A DNA stretch of 64,000 nt, taken from contig NC_132912.1 of the NCBI RefSeq assembly GCF_047675955.1, positions 19,194,500 to 19,258,499 on the forward strand, given 5' to 3'. Of the stretch, positions 49,243-61,450 are shown one piece after another. Source of the stretch: Chlorocebus sabaeus (Eukaryota > Chordata > Mammalia > Primates > Cercopithecidae). How positions within the stretch are numbered: position 1 is the first letter of the stretch; each line of letters opens with the position of its first letter. A program made the position numbers and the translations under genes. The notes beneath the pieces were generated by a model, which did no database searches, was not told the origin of the DNA, and was given only the letters and a program-made list of their open reading frames with translations.

Positions 49243-49332
49243 GGCGAGTAGGAGGAGGGTGGCCCTTCCTCCAGGGCAGTCTTCAGCCATCATGGCTGCT
49301 CTGGAGGAAGGGCCACCCTCCTCCTACTTGCC
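49243..49332. repeat. GC-rich near-perfect inverted repeat (hairpin)
   Basis: Arms 49243-49279 and 49296-49332 are reverse complements at 35 of 37 positions, around a 16-nt centre. Within the centre, 'cagccatcatggctg' is itself a palindrome. The arms carry 'aggaggagggtggcccttcc', far more GC-rich than the surrounding intron. I do not recognise it as a known repeat family. Confidence 0.93.
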
Positions 49333-49349
49333 TAGAAATCACTTCAACT

Positions 49350-49654
49350 GGCCAGGTGTCGTGGCTTATACCTGTAATCCCAGCACTTTGAGAGGCCAAG
49401 GCAGGCAGATCACGAGGTCAGGAGTTCAAGACCATCCTGGCCAACATAGTGAAACCCCGTCTCCACCAAAAATACAAAAAATTAGCCAGGCGTGGTGGTG
49501 GGCACCTGTAATTGCAGCTACTTCAGAGACTGAGGTAGAAGAATCACCTGAACCCGGGAGGTGGAGGTGCCGTGAGCTGAGATCGCACCATTGCACTCCA
49601 GCCTGGGCTACAGTGTGAGACTCCATCTCAAAAAAGAAAGAAAAAAAAAAAGAA
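49350..49654 (+). mobile_element. Alu, full-length
   Basis: Starts 17 bp after the hairpin. Target-site duplication 'gaaatcacttca' (49335-49346) and 'gaaatcatttca' (49655-49666), one difference. Confidence 0.94.
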
Positions 49655-49666
49655 AGAAATCATTTC

Positions 49667-50448
49667 AGCCATGACTGGCGTTTGGGAGGGCCAAAATGCC
49701 CCAACACCTTTCAGGCCTTTTCTGAAGAGTCTTTGATGGAAGTGATGACAAGAGATCCCATTATTATTCAAGCATAGTCATATTTCAACAAAAATATAAT
49801 TTAATTTACAATCCACAAGATGGTTCTCATATGAGGTAACTTAGCAACTGAGATCCCTGTGTCTCTTTAGAAAACATGAATTCCAAGGATATGAATCCAG
49901 TTTCTGTATCACAAACAGGTGGTTTTTTAAAAGATATTAAAAATTTGACATTTATTTTACTGCAGTGTTTTCTTTTTGCGAGATGTTTGGTTGAGCAGAG
50001 GTGAAAATATTATAATAAGAGAAATGCCACCTTTTAAGTGAAAAGCTCTGTATAATAGGTTTCTCTTGGGAAGCTTAGATTTTATTAAGAGCAACACAGA
50101 GAGGGACATGGGAGAGAGGAGATGAGAAAGTAAGGTTAAAATCCCCTTCTGCCATGTTCATCAACAGCAATCCAGTTAATACCTCAGACTCCTAGCTTTA
50201 GACCAAGTAATCGGCTAACCAATGTGAGCTCAATGGAGCTTTTGGGTGGCTCCCTTCTTTTGTTCAAAACAAACAATGTAAGAACAATTTATTTACTCCA
50301 ATGTATGTGATGTTTCTTTCTATGTTTTATTTAAATTTTTTACAGACAATTTGGTGCATTTCTATTGGGAAAATATTTCTAACAGTTTCTATAATTCTTA
50401 ATGCCAATAACTGAAGGAAAATATATTTCCTTTCTTTCCACTTACATA
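49667..50448. other. intron, nothing recognised
   Basis: No coding block or named repeat. Confidence 0.5.
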
Positions 50449-50452
50449 ATAT

Positions 50453-50483
<31 letters not shown>

Positions 50484-50489
50484 TTCATT
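50449..50489. repeat. (TTTA)n microsatellite
   Basis: About nine ATTT units ahead of the Alu. Confidence 0.95.
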
Positions 50490-50778
50490 TAATTTTGAGA
50501 CAGAGTCTTGCTCTGTCACCCAGGCTGAAGTACAATGGCATGATCTTGGCTCACTACAACCTCCACCTCCTGAGTTCAAGCGATTCTTCTGCCTCAGCCT
50601 CCAGAGTAACTGGGATTACAAGTGTGTGCCACCACACCCAGCTAATTTTTGTATTTTTAGTAGTGATGGGGTTTCACTGTGTTGACCAGGTTGGTCTTGA
50701 ACTCCTGATCTCAGGTGATCCACCCACCTCGGCCTCCCAAAGTGCTGGGATTACAGTCATGAGCCACTGCACCTGGGC
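50490..50778 (-). mobile_element. Alu, antisense
   Basis: Starts 'ttttgagacagagtcttgct', ends 'gagccactgcacctggg'. AluS-like. Confidence 0.93.
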
Positions 50779-51735
50779 ACTTGTGTATTTGAAAGCTTAG
50801 CTTTTTTCCCCTCCATTGTTTTCCCCATAGTAAATCATTCTTTATGTTCACCCTTTTAAAAATTGTTTAGCATTTGATTTTTGACATATTTTCTCATTTA
50901 CTGACGTTTCATTGACTCTATATATGACATTTTTCCAATTCAGTAGAACTTGATACCGTTTTGCTATTTTCTTTGGGTGAATGCAGGAATGGGTAATTGT
51001 GTTTCTCAACAAAAACAGTATTACTTAATAATCTTTTAAGTTTTTAAATAGTATAACCTCATTTGTCCAATGAAAACCTGTCATGTTTGCATGACTGAGA
51101 TTGACTTGATATAGGGAATATGTCATAAAAATGTAGCCATATTGCATACAGTATATATGTGTATTCATGTATTTTGATACCAAAATGAGTGTTTCATGTA
51201 TTTATTTATACAATTATTTCTGCTGTGAAGTTATATAGATTTGAATTATTAGAACTGATATAAATTTACATTTTTTGCTGCACTAAAGTATTTAATATAT
51301 TTGTGCATATAGATACGTGCATATGTATATTCTTACAAAATAAGAGAGGCTTTCCTTTGAAATTTAAAACCGCTTTAAAATATTTTACATATACATATGC
51401 ATTTGTATTTTACAAATTTGAATTTGCAATATCAAGTTTTTTTTCATAAATGATTGATTCTTCCATGTTCATGAAGCACAAGAAAAATACCTTTTTATCT
51501 TTTTTTTTATTGCACTTTGGAATGAATCTCTAGGAGGGTATAGTCTGTGCAGGCAGTTTGAATAGCACTGGGAATACTTACCAAATTCTAGAGAATGAGT
51601 AAATATGAACTCGTGAGGATTGTCAGTTGGTATTCCACAGTGTGCTTTTCCCCAAAGGCAGACTCACTCAGGTCTTCTCTCATTATCAACTTGCCCTTAC
51701 TTTTAGGCATTATTTTAATATATGGCGTAGCCTCC
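50779..51735. other. intron, nothing recognised
   Basis: AT-rich intron. Confidence 0.5.
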
Positions 51736-51955
51736 AGACCAGTGGCTTTTCAAAAGCAGTTAATAAAAAGGGCCTGTGGGTTTTGCTGCAATAGCAAACT
51801 CCACAGACCAGAGCATTAGCATTACCTGGGAACTTAGTGGAAAAGCAGAACCTCACGCCCCGGCCCAGCCTTTCAGCACCAAAAGCCACACGGAACAAGG
51901 TCCAGGTGACTTGTCTGCATATGAAACTTTGAGAACCACATACCAAAGAGGCTTC
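51736..51955. repeat. hAT-Charlie MITE remnant (MER5-type)
   Basis: 'ccagaccagtggcttttcaa' at the left and 'aaactttgagaaccacatac' at the right are diverged terminal repeats; 'cattagcattacctgggaac' lies inside. Confidence 0.6.
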
Positions 51956-52131
51956 AGGAAGGAAGACAGCTAGGGGAAGAAACAGATGGCATCTAAAGAA
52001 AATGGATAAAAACTGAAGGCAAACAAGTCAGAGTTCTCTCAGGGTGGAATCAAAAACTCTCATTACTTTGCTAGTCCATTAGAGTGCGAATATTAACAAA
52101 ATATTTATAATGTGTATTTATAATGTATAGT

Positions 52132-52425
52132 AACAAAATATTTATAATATAATCCTATTAGAATCTAGTATATTCTTATTAAATGAAGTATTCCCCATTC
52201 ATTTCCCATACATGGCTTTCTTTCTTATTTCACAGAGAGCTGATTAACTTCTAGAGGATTCATAAAATAATTTACTTTTCATGATCCGGAATTTTTCTCA
52301 GATGTACAATGAAATTACTTCTTGTCTGCCCACATGCTGTAGTGTTTAAATATGCAAGAGAAAGCTTTGTCATAATCTTAAAATATTACTTTAACTGATG
52401 AACTCTGAGTAAAATTTCTCTAAAA
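52132..52425. repeat. local direct duplication, copy 1
   Basis: Aligns over its full length to 53998-54292 with scattered substitutions and few indels. Shared landmarks include 'gattaacttctagaggattc' and 'atgcaagagaaagctttgtc'. Confidence 0.92.
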
Positions 52426-52485
52426 CCAAACAATAGGTTTTCTATGTTTATTAACATAATCCTGTATTAAATGAGGGCAGTTAAG

Positions 52486-52577
52486 ATTAAAATACATCTG
52501 CACCCTCATGTTCATTGCAGCATTATTCAAAATATCCAACCAAAACAATTGAAGTCTCTGAGAATGGATCAAACAAG

Positions 52578-52611
<34 letters not shown>

Positions 52612-53140
52612 ATAAAATATATATGTACTCACAATGGAATATTATTCAGCAATAATGAGAAAAATCCTGCTATTTGCGATGGTGATGAGCCTGCAGGGGA
52701 TGATGCAAAGTGAAATAACCCAGACAGAGAAAGACAAATACAGCACAATCTCACTTACACATGGAATCTAAAAAAGTTGAATTTGTAGAAACAGAGAGTA
52801 GAATGGCAGTTGTTCAGGGTTGAAGCCTGGTGGAAATGAGGAAATGTTGGTCAAAAGATACAAATTTTCACTTACAAGATGAATAAGTTCTGGGGGTCTA
52901 GTGCACAGCCTGGTGACTATAGTTAATAACACTGTATTGTATTCTTGAAATTTGCTGAGAGTAGATCTGAAATCTTCTCATCACACACACAAAAGGTAAC
53001 TATATGATGAAATGATGCTAATTAGCTTTACTATGGTAATCCATTCACTATGTATTATATATCAAAACATTACATTGTGTACCTTAGTTACAATTTTATT
53101 TGTCATGTAAACATCAGTAAAGCTTAAAAAAGTAATACAT
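52486..53140 (+). mobile_element. L1 3' end, sense, with (TG)n inside
   Basis: 'cacaatggaatattattcag', 'cttacacatggaatctaaaa' and 'tggtgactatagttaataac' are L1 3' wording in sense orientation. A (TG)n run of about 15 units at 52579-52609 interrupts it. Confidence 0.78.
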
Positions 53141-53261
53141 ATATATGCAATATGTTTTAAAATTTTCTATCAAAATAATTAAAATACAACATGCCAAACG
53201 TATCCAAAGATACACATTGGATCCCTGAACAGTTTATATATGAAATAGATATAATTTTCAG

Positions 53262-53590
53262 ACACACGCTACAACATGGATGAACTTTGAAGACGTTAAG
53301 TCAAATAAGCCAGAGACAAAAGGACACATATTGTTTGATCCCACTTATATGAGGTACCTAAAGTAGGCAAATTCATAGAGACAGATAGTAAAATTGAGGG
53401 GAGGGGATATGGAAGTTGTTATTTAATAGGGGTGGAGATTCAGTTTGGGAATGAAAAAGTTCTGGAGAGGGATGGTGGTAATGGTTGTACAACAATGGGA
53501 ATGTACCTAATACCATCGAACCTTACATTAAAAATTGTTAAAATATTACATTTCTGTCATGTGTATTTTACCACAATAAAATACACATTT
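53262..53590 (+). mobile_element. second L1M-type 3' end, sense
   Basis: 'ctacaacatggatgaacttt', 'catattgtttgatcccactt' and 'gtgtattttaccacaataaa' follow the 3' end of old L1. Confidence 0.68.
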
Positions 53591-53997
53591 GTATTTATAT
53601 ATAAAATTTTCAATAACTCATATAGGAAAGAAAATGTATATATAGAATCTACTTCACTGTGTTCCAGAAAAGTTGGCATAATAGATATATCTTCAAATCA
53701 AAATAGTTCAGGAAATTCCATGAAACAGGGTTTTTTCTTATTATAGGACTTTTAAAACAATTTTAAATGCTAATATGAATTGTGTGCCTTCAAAGGGAAC
53801 GTTGGCATAATAGTCAAATGAAAGAAATTGAAAGCAAGAATGTTGTACAATGCATTAATTTTTACTGTGATATTGTCTCTAGAAATCTTTCATGTTAAAA
53901 AAAAGTTGAATGCTAAAACATTTCATCAAGGGAAAGGAAATACCAACATAAAAATATTTAGTGTAGCAATGATCTGTGTGGGTTTGCAATACATATC

Positions 53998-54292
53998 AAC
54001 AAAATATTTATGTAATCCTGTTAAAATCTAATATATTCTCATTAAGTGAAATATTCCCCATTCATTTCCCCTACATAGCTTTTTTTCCCCCTTATTTCAC
54101 AGAGAGTTGATTAACTTCTAGAGGATTCATAAAATATTTTACTTTTCATGATCCAGATTTTTTCTCAGCTGAACAATGAAATTCTTTCTTGTCCGCCCAC
54201 ATGCTGCAGTGGTTAAATATGCAAGAGAAAGCTTTGTCATAATCTTAAAGTATTACTTTAACTGCCACACTCTGAGTAAAATTTCTCTAAAA
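53998..54292. repeat. local direct duplication, copy 2
   Basis: Counterpart of 52132-52425, 1.87 kb downstream, in the same orientation. Confidence 0.92.
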
Positions 54293-55470
54293 TTGTGAAC
54301 AGTGGCATATCTCATACTGCACTTAGAGATGGTGAAGCGTATTCTATAATCACAGAAAGTTAAAATAAAAGCAACCAAGTAATCAAAATCATTATTTTAA
54401 TGAAAGTACTTTATAACATTAATAGATTTTTTTAGATTTTGCAAATGTTTACATTTAACACATATAGTATGATAAGGCATTTAATAATTGCTATAATGCA
54501 TTTGACTCTCCTGGCTTTCTTCAGATATTTATAAGTTCACTTTAAAGTTTTTGAATTACACAGGGGAGATATTAATGGAAGAACTTCAATTTAGTTACTG
54601 GAACTTGACTTATATTTTACAGTACAGTGAAGTTCTTGAACTTTTAGCTTTAAAAAATACTCTTTTACGTGTACAGGAACACATTAGTAAAAACAGCCAA
54701 GCAATTCACCAAGGTTTTTACAGAGGTGGTTGCACCATGTCACTGTGTTGCTTTCACAAATCTTTACAGTGATGGATTTTGAAAGCTAATTTTCATTTTT
54801 CAAAGGATAGTGGTGTTTAGCGTTCTGTAAAAAGCACAGTGATTGACATTTTTTAACCGATAAAACATCTAGGTAATGAAAGAAATGGTTTGAACTTTTG
54901 TCCTAAAGCCAAATTTCAACATATATACAATCAAAAGTTGCTTTTATCTTGAGAGCTTCGTTCTTTACGTCTTTGCGGTTGAGTGACCAGCTCAATTGTG
55001 AAGAGTCTGGGTAAGGGTGTGGTGTGCATCAGTCATATGGTACTTTCCATTTTCACACTCATCGATCTCATTGCCATTTCACACCACTGCCTTGTTGGGG
55101 AAATTAGGATGGTGACTTCAGCAGCTCTCTGCGATGAAGAAGATTGCTGTTTGCATGGATTTGCTTCCTTTGTATAGCAATGCATAGTTTGCTGCCCTAA
55201 CAGTGCAATATTGAGTTTATTACTCAAACAGGGACTGAGAGAGGGAAAAGATGCTAGGACAACAGGCATGCATTGAAGCAACCCTGGGCCAGGCCAGACA
55301 TGTGGTCACTCTACCCATGGAAGATTTTGTATTCCAGGGAAGTATATTCTGGGATTTGGGGGTACCCATGTAGTGAAGTGGAAGAATTTCTTGGTCAAAT
55401 CCACAGCCAAGAATGTGGAACTTTGAAGCACATTTCGGAGGCCAAGTATGTACTTTGAGTCTCAAATATT
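54293..55470. other. intron; possible unassigned repeat from about 54960
   Basis: From about 54960 the sequence is less AT-rich and has LTR-like wording in reverse, and continues beyond the L1 at 55734-56030. No family named, no exon found. Confidence 0.35.
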
Positions 55471-55733
55471 TCTTTTTTTTTTTTTAATTATACTTTAAGT
55501 TCTAGGGTACATGTGCACAATGTGCAGGTTTGTTACATATGTGTACATGAGCCATGTTGGTGTGCTGCACGCATTAACTTGTCATTTACATTAGGTATAT
55601 CTCCTAATGCTATCCCTCCCCCCTCCCCCCTCCTCCCTCCCCACAATAGGACCCGGTCTGTGATGTTCCCCTTCCTGTGTCCAAGTGATCTCATTGTTCA
55701 GTTCCTACCTATGAGTGAGAACATGCCATATAC
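55471..55733 (-). mobile_element. L1PA-type 3' end, antisense
   Basis: T-run, 'aattatactttaagttctag', 'tgcaggtttgttacatatgt' and the G-rich 3' UTR tract in reverse ('cctcccccctcccccctcct', 55614-55640). Low divergence; 5'-truncated to about 260 bp. Confidence 0.88.
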
Positions 55734-56649
55734 CACACTCCACCAACTGACAGAAAATTTTGGAGGTGGCCTAGAAGGTGGCAGAGCTCACAGAGGAGCA
55801 AAGGATTAGACCAGAGGGTTCTGTGAATGCCCAAGGAGAAAGTCACAGCTGTGTTATAAGTTCTCAAGATTGTGTCAAAAAACAAAAGGCACTCTCCCTT
55901 GGGGAGTAATGTTTTGTCAACAACCATATCCAATAAATTGTGTAGACACACCTGAGAAAAGAAAAACATAGCCAAGAGCAATAGATTTCCAGCTCGGTAT
56001 ATGGGCAAATTGCACTTCCTTGTCATATCAGTGCACCATTAGGCAATATGCAGCATGTTTTTGTTACTATACTGTAGTCGATTTAGTTGTTTTTTATTTG
56101 TAGATAAATCCATTTAGAGGAAAAAAATAATATTCATTTGTAATGAAAGAAATGTTACACCAAAATCTATGAATGCTTAAGTTCCTGGAGAACTTGAGCC
56201 CCGGGGAAAAGTCAGTCCTTGTATCTGCAGGTTACACATCCTGCTAATACTATATTTTTGAATCACGATTGGTTGAATCTGCAACAAGGAACCCACAGAT
56301 ATGAAAGACCTACTGTCTATTCTATGACTGTCTAACAAGCATGGCTTTCAGTTCTAAAAGTTCAATTTGCATGTAGAGAAATTGAAAGTGGCATTATCAT
56401 TTGCATACCACACTTCAATGTTTTAATAGTTGACATATCAGGGGTAAAAATATGTGGTCATAAAATCAGGTGTCCCTATTTATGGAGATTTGAAGATGCT
56501 TTGATTATTAGGGTATAGTGAGCTTATTCCATATGCTAGTTAAATTGGCCATATTATTTAAAATTTACAAGTTGAATATAATCGTCAGAAGCAAACCCAT
56601 GGCAATGGAATCTTTTAAATTATGAAACAGAGTTCCTGGTTTAAGGAGG
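55734..56649. other. intron, nothing recognised
   Basis: First 300 bp may continue the repeat interrupted by the L1; the rest is AT-rich. Confidence 0.4.
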
Positions 56650-56855
56650 CTTCATAGTATGAGCTTTTGGTGTCAGGTTCAAAGGCTCGATGTCTCATTT
56701 ACTAAAATGTACCACAGGCAAGTTTCTTCGTGTTCTGAGTTCCAATTTTCTCTTTTAGGAAATGGTTTTTACTATGTAGAGTGTAAGAATTAAGGGTAAT
56801 ATATGTAAAATACCTGCTACATACTTAGAACTCAGTGGTAGTACGGCTCTTTTTA
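56650..56855 (+). repeat. MIR SINE remnant
   Basis: 'ttggtgtcaggttcaaaggc', 'gcaagtttcttcgtgttctg' and 'atatgtaaaatacctgctac' fit a diverged sense MIR. Confidence 0.55.
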
Positions 56856-57322
56856 TTGTTATTAAAGACGATAGCATGAAGATCTTAGGAATCCTGTCAA
56901 AAATTTGGATGTTTTCTGACAATCAATTTAATTCTCCTTTTCACCCCCACTATTTGAAAGGTGCCTCAGCATAAAGAGGAATATTTAGGAATAAGGTTAT
57001 AAATTAATTGTATTAATTTTTCCCCAAAAGTACTATCTAAGATAGTCTGATACTATGATTCTTATTTTAGGAAAATGAAATTTAAGCACATAAAAATGAA
57101 TTTCTTGAAAGCACAAATCAAGCTATTAGACTTTCTAGTTGAATGCCCAGTCTTATGAAACTGTCTATTTTTCTCTCATAAATCTGGTGTCAAAGCTGTG
57201 AAAGATGCCTATAAAGTATGCTCCAAATACTGACTTTCTCTAGAACCAGTTCTTTTATGATAAATGGAGGAAATTAAGTACTTGGCAACTTTTGAGTTAT
57301 GTATTAAGTGAAGACAGGCTGA

Positions 57323-57641
57323 GGTTGGGCACAGTGGCTCATGCCTGTAATCCCAGCACTTTGGCAGGCCAAGATGAGCAGATCACTTGAGGTCAGGAGT
57401 TCAAGACTAGCCTGGCCAACACAGTGAAACACTGTCTCTCCTAAAAATACAAAAAATATTCGGGCATCGTGGCATGTGCCTGTAATCCCAGCTATTTGGG
57501 AGGCCGAGGCAGGAGAATTGCTTGAACCCAGGAGGTGGAGATTGCATGGAGCCATTGAGCCGAGATTGTGTCACTGCACTCCAGCCTGAGCGACAGAACG
57601 AGAGTCCGCCTGAAAAAAAAAAAAAGAAAAAGAAAAGACAA
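57323..57641 (+). mobile_element. Alu, full-length
   Basis: Starts 'ggttgggcacagtggctcat', ends in an A-tail with AAAAG units. Small insertion 'catggagccattgagcc' in the right monomer. Confidence 0.94.
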
Positions 57642-58163
57642 AAGATAACACAAGCTCAGTTCAGAATATCTAATTTACCTGTAATTCCAAAATGGCTAGG
57701 CATTTTTTTTTTTGAGAAAGTGTTAGGATAGAATAATAAAATGAATACTGAGATGCTGACCTCAAGTTGTTTGCGTGTCCAGAATTAATTTAAATTTCCC
57801 CCTTCCCAATGGATTTTCTTCCTTTAAACTACCATCTCAGCAGGTTTATACTGGGCAAGCAAATTAGTTACTCCCTGAAAAGCTCTGGAGTTCCACCTTG
57901 CATGATTAAATACAATGGAAATGGCCAACTGGAATGAAATGTACCAGACTTACAGATAGAAGCATGTGGAAGGGTCATGCCTCACAGAGCACCTGGGATA
58001 TGGTGTGGGACTGGATAAAGGCAAGCTATTCTGATAATCAGAGAACATTCACTACCAAGAAGAATAATTTTGCAGGCCTCCTAAGGTGATTAGCTAATGC
58101 AGAGCAGTGTTTCCCTGCATGCTCTTCGTTTCTCCTCACCTTTTTCTCTTCCATGTGTAACAG
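57642..58163. other. intron, nothing recognised
   Basis: Intron leading to the last exon of the window. Confidence 0.5.
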
Positions 58164-58310
58164 CAAAGCATCTCACCTGTGACTTTGAGTCGGGTTTCTG
58201 TGGCTGGGAGCGATTTCTCACAGAAGAGTCACACTGGAAGCTGATGAAAGGATTGAATAGTGGAGAGCACCACTTCCCTGCAGCTGATCACACAGCAAAC
58301 ATAAATCATG
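58164..58310 (+). CDS. MALRD1: MALRD1 internal exon: MAM domain, N-terminal part
   Basis: A 147-nt exon, acceptor 'tgtgtaacag', donor 'gtagga', phase 1 at both ends. The peptide is AKHLTCDFESGFCGWERF (C-x-FE-x-x-x-C-x-W), then SHWKLMKGL and AADHTANINHG, which has the conserved DHT of MAM domains that the domain at 36589 lacks. The rest of this third MAM domain must lie beyond 64000, since no continuation was found. The frame stays open past the donor to a stop near 58544, so an intron-retained transcript would add about 78 non-MAM residues. The nearest Alus are in opposite orientation. Confidence 0.93.
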
Positions 58311-59004
58311 GTAGGACATTTTCCTCTTTAAGAAAAAAAATTAGTTTTCTTTCTTGCATGTTGTGGGATGATGATACTATGTATTTTCATTTTTCCTCTG
58401 TAGGCTGTATACATGGAACTCTGGTTTGTCTTGCTTTAAAACCTCCTGACCAAGTAAATAATTGGTGGGTAATTGAGTTCCCTGAAAGGAGCGTTGTTTT
58501 AATCACCAACATTTTTGTTGTTGCAATTTTTATAAGATTGGGTTAAAGGCATAAAGAGGTGGAAAAGTTTTCTGATCATTTTCTCAAGTTGCCCAGAATC
58601 GAGTACAGTAGACTTGCCTTCTTTTTAGAGCAATCCAGTTTTTTCAAAACAGGAAGAAAAATAGTCTAATCTTGTTTCTGGGAACCAAGAACAGAGATTT
58701 AGCTCTATCTTTAACATAAATCTACAAATACTTGAATGCAATTTAATCACTCTTCATGCTTCTTTATAACAAACAGTCTTATTCTTCCACATATATATTT
58801 TTAACCGTCATTCCAGTGTTTACATATCCTCTTAAAATAGGAACCATAACTACCTGTGGTATTCCAATAAGTATCTGTGAAACACCAATAAAACAGAAAG
58901 GGTTTGTTCTCTTTTTTGTTTTGTTTACATTTATCATCGGATGTCATTCCCCATATAAGTTAGCATCATATTAATTTACTTCTTAAATGTATATATTTTA
59001 AGTA
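58311..59004. other. intron, nothing recognised
   Basis: Intron start. The open frame running in from the exon is not MAM-like after the donor. Confidence 0.55.
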
Positions 59005-59120
59005 AAGACGCTATCTCTCCGTCTTGCCCAGGCTGATCTCGAACTCCTGGCCTCAAGCAATCCTCTCACCTCAGCCTCCCAAACTGCTGGGGTTATAAGA
59101 GTGAGCCACCACACCTGGCC
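59005..59120 (-). mobile_element. Alu monomer fragment, antisense
   Basis: 'cttgcccaggctgatctcga' to 'gagccaccacacctggcc', a single left-monomer-like unit, diverged (FLAM or AluJ fragment). Confidence 0.8.
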
Positions 59121-60239
59121 AGCCTTATAATAGCACAACTGTACTTGTACGGTAGATCATTTTTCAACCTCATTGAACATTATCCTATTTGTTTCTTCTT
59201 TCAGACTTCCAAAGAATTATATCAAAAATAAGTATTGATCATATTTTTAATTACAGCCATTGGAAATTAGGGTTGGTGGTAGGGGGTGAGGGTACTAGGG
59301 GATGGGGTGGGAGAATTTAACCATCCATCTGTTGGCTACAGTCGTAAATCCAGTTCGTTGTTTAACAGTGTGGTAAGTTCTTAATTTTTGCTTTTGTGCC
59401 ATGACTCATTTCTTTAAGATTTGTGGCAGACTATATTAAGTTTAAAGTTTAAAATAGATAGGGGACTATAAATCATTGGAACTATGTATTAACAGCACAT
59501 TTTCTCTAAACTCATATAATATTTTACTTCTTTTCCTCTGTTCAAGTCAATTATTAAATACATAGCATATACAATACCTGGATGCACAAAGATGGACACC
59601 ATGATCCCTGCCTTTGAGGTGGTCTGAGTCTGGTAACTGAAGTAGATAAGCAAGGAATTGCAGTCAGTTATGAGGATGCTTTAAGAGGGATGGAAGATGA
59701 TTCAGATGAATTCGAGATGCCTTACTGAAGGAAATGACTCCTGAACTGAGCACTGAAGGGAAATGAAAAGTAGTCAGGGAGCCGGAAGTAAGGAATTATG
59801 GAGAGAAGGCAGAACCAAAGAGAGGTGGGAGGGATCATATCCTAATTGGAGGAAAGAATCCCAAAAGAGGGAAGAAAGATGGTAGTAGTTAGGGATGAAA
59901 GACATGTATGATTGGACAGGAGAACCGAAGTGATGAAACAGGAGAGGAAGGAAGGGGACTCTAGAGAGTGCTGAGGAATTGGAAATGTGTCTGCAGGATG
60001 ATTGTGACCCAGGTAGTCATATTAAAGCACGTGACCAATCAAATTTGCTCTAAACGACTGTTCTGGCTGAGATGAGGGGAATGGAGAGGGTGAAAGGCCG
60101 GGGTGAAAAAAAACATGGATGTGCTGAAGAAATATCAGTGAGAGATGACGAAGGCCTAAGCCAAGGCAGAGTTTCCCAAAGGGAAGCTGTGCAGGCAGTG
60201 TGTCATGGTGGTCTGTTGTAAGCACTACCGTAGTCAGTT
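59121..60239. other. intron; L2-like remnant in part
   Basis: About 59560-59800 ('gatggacaccatgatccctg', 'aaatgactcctgaactgagc') resembles an old L2-type 3' end. Otherwise GA-rich, no gene. Confidence 0.4.
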
Positions 60240-60450
60240 AGGGAAGAGCACGGGCTGCCCAGGGTTCTGTCAGGATGTTGACACTGCACCCATGTCTAAA
60301 TGCTAGGGTGCTTCAGTTTTATTAGATAGAAAATAGAGAAAAGAAAAGTAGCTTCCCTGTGGAGTTGTCATGAGGATTAAATGAAATAACACCTGTGAAG
60401 GTTTTTCATATAGTAAGAGCTCCATAAATATTAATAGATATTTGTTGTCC
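60240..60450 (+). repeat. MIR SINE
   Basis: 'agcacgggctgcccagggtt', 'gttgtcatgaggattaaatg' and 'catatagtaagagctccata' are the three main parts of a sense MIR. Confidence 0.75.
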
Positions 60451-61032
60451 ATTCTAATAAGACTAGGAATAGCACCAGATAAGACAATTGGAAAATATGT
60501 TTATACTTCACCTTTAATCTCTTACTATCTTATAATTACTACATAACTGTGATTTGCATTAAAAAGATTCTAGTAGAGCCCCTGTGTTAGATGTTGAAAG
60601 ACTCATTCTTTTCTGGTGAGATGAAGAATAGTGAAAGATAACAATATGACTGATAAAACTAGGGGCAGCTGGTCTCACCCAGAGTGTGAGGGAAAAAAAC
60701 TCAGTCTTTCTCATTTTAGAAAGGGCCAATATAAATATATATATATATGTATCTGGATCACGGAGTCAGCATTTCTTTACCTATGTTTGCCATGATCAAA
60801 CCTTAAAGAGAATCAGTAATGGTTTTAAATTGCAAGTGAGGAGGAGAATTGAAAAAAAAAAAAAAGCACCAGGAAGAGAAAGGAAAGTGAAATGGAAATT
60901 TCTGGTAGAGTCAGAGGCAGCCTAATAGTTCTGATATCTAAGAAAGTGAAGTTCTAGTTCATTTTGTTCTTAGAGCCTTAAACATAGATTGCAGCTTTTA
61001 AAACTTTTTCTTTCTCTCTCTGTCTCTTTTCC
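60451..61032. other. intron, nothing recognised
   Basis: AT-rich intron before the compound STR. Confidence 0.5.
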
Positions 61033-61216
61033 TTCCTTCCTTCCTTATTTCCTTATTTCCCTCCTTCCTTCCTTCCTTCCTTCCTTCCTTCCTTCCTTCC
61101 TTCCTTCCTTCCTTCCTTCCTTCCTTCCTTCCTTCCTTCCTTTTTCTTTTCTTTCTTTCTTTCTTTTCTTTTTTTCTTTCTCTTTCTTTTTATCTATCTA
61201 TCTATCTATCTATCTA

Positions 61217-61248
<32 letters not shown>

Positions 61249-61249
61249 A
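61033..61249. repeat. compound STR: (CCTT)n, (CTTT)n, (TATC)n, (TGTC)n
   Basis: About 215 bp of four successive tetranucleotide motifs, each derived from the one before by a single base change, ending at an antisense Alu. Confidence 0.97.
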
Positions 61250-61450
61250 CACAGAGTCTCACTCAGTTGCCCAGGCTGGAGTGCAGTGGTGTGATCTATG
61301 CTCACTGCAAACCCCACCTCCCAGGTTCAAGCAATTCTCCTGCCTTATCCTCCCAAGTAGCTGGGACTACAGGTGCACACCACCACGCCCGGCTGATTTT
61401 TTGTTTTTGTATTTTTAGTAGAGCCAGAGGTTTCACCGTGTTGACCAGGC
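61250..61450 (-). mobile_element. Alu, antisense, 5'-truncated
   Basis: 'acagagtctcactcagttgc' to 'accgtgttgaccaggctg', missing the rest. Confidence 0.92.

Noticed and set aside
54960..56030. Possible processed pseudogene split by an L1
   Set aside because: Composition differs from the intron, but no protein or RNA gene is recognisable; an old LTR is more likely.
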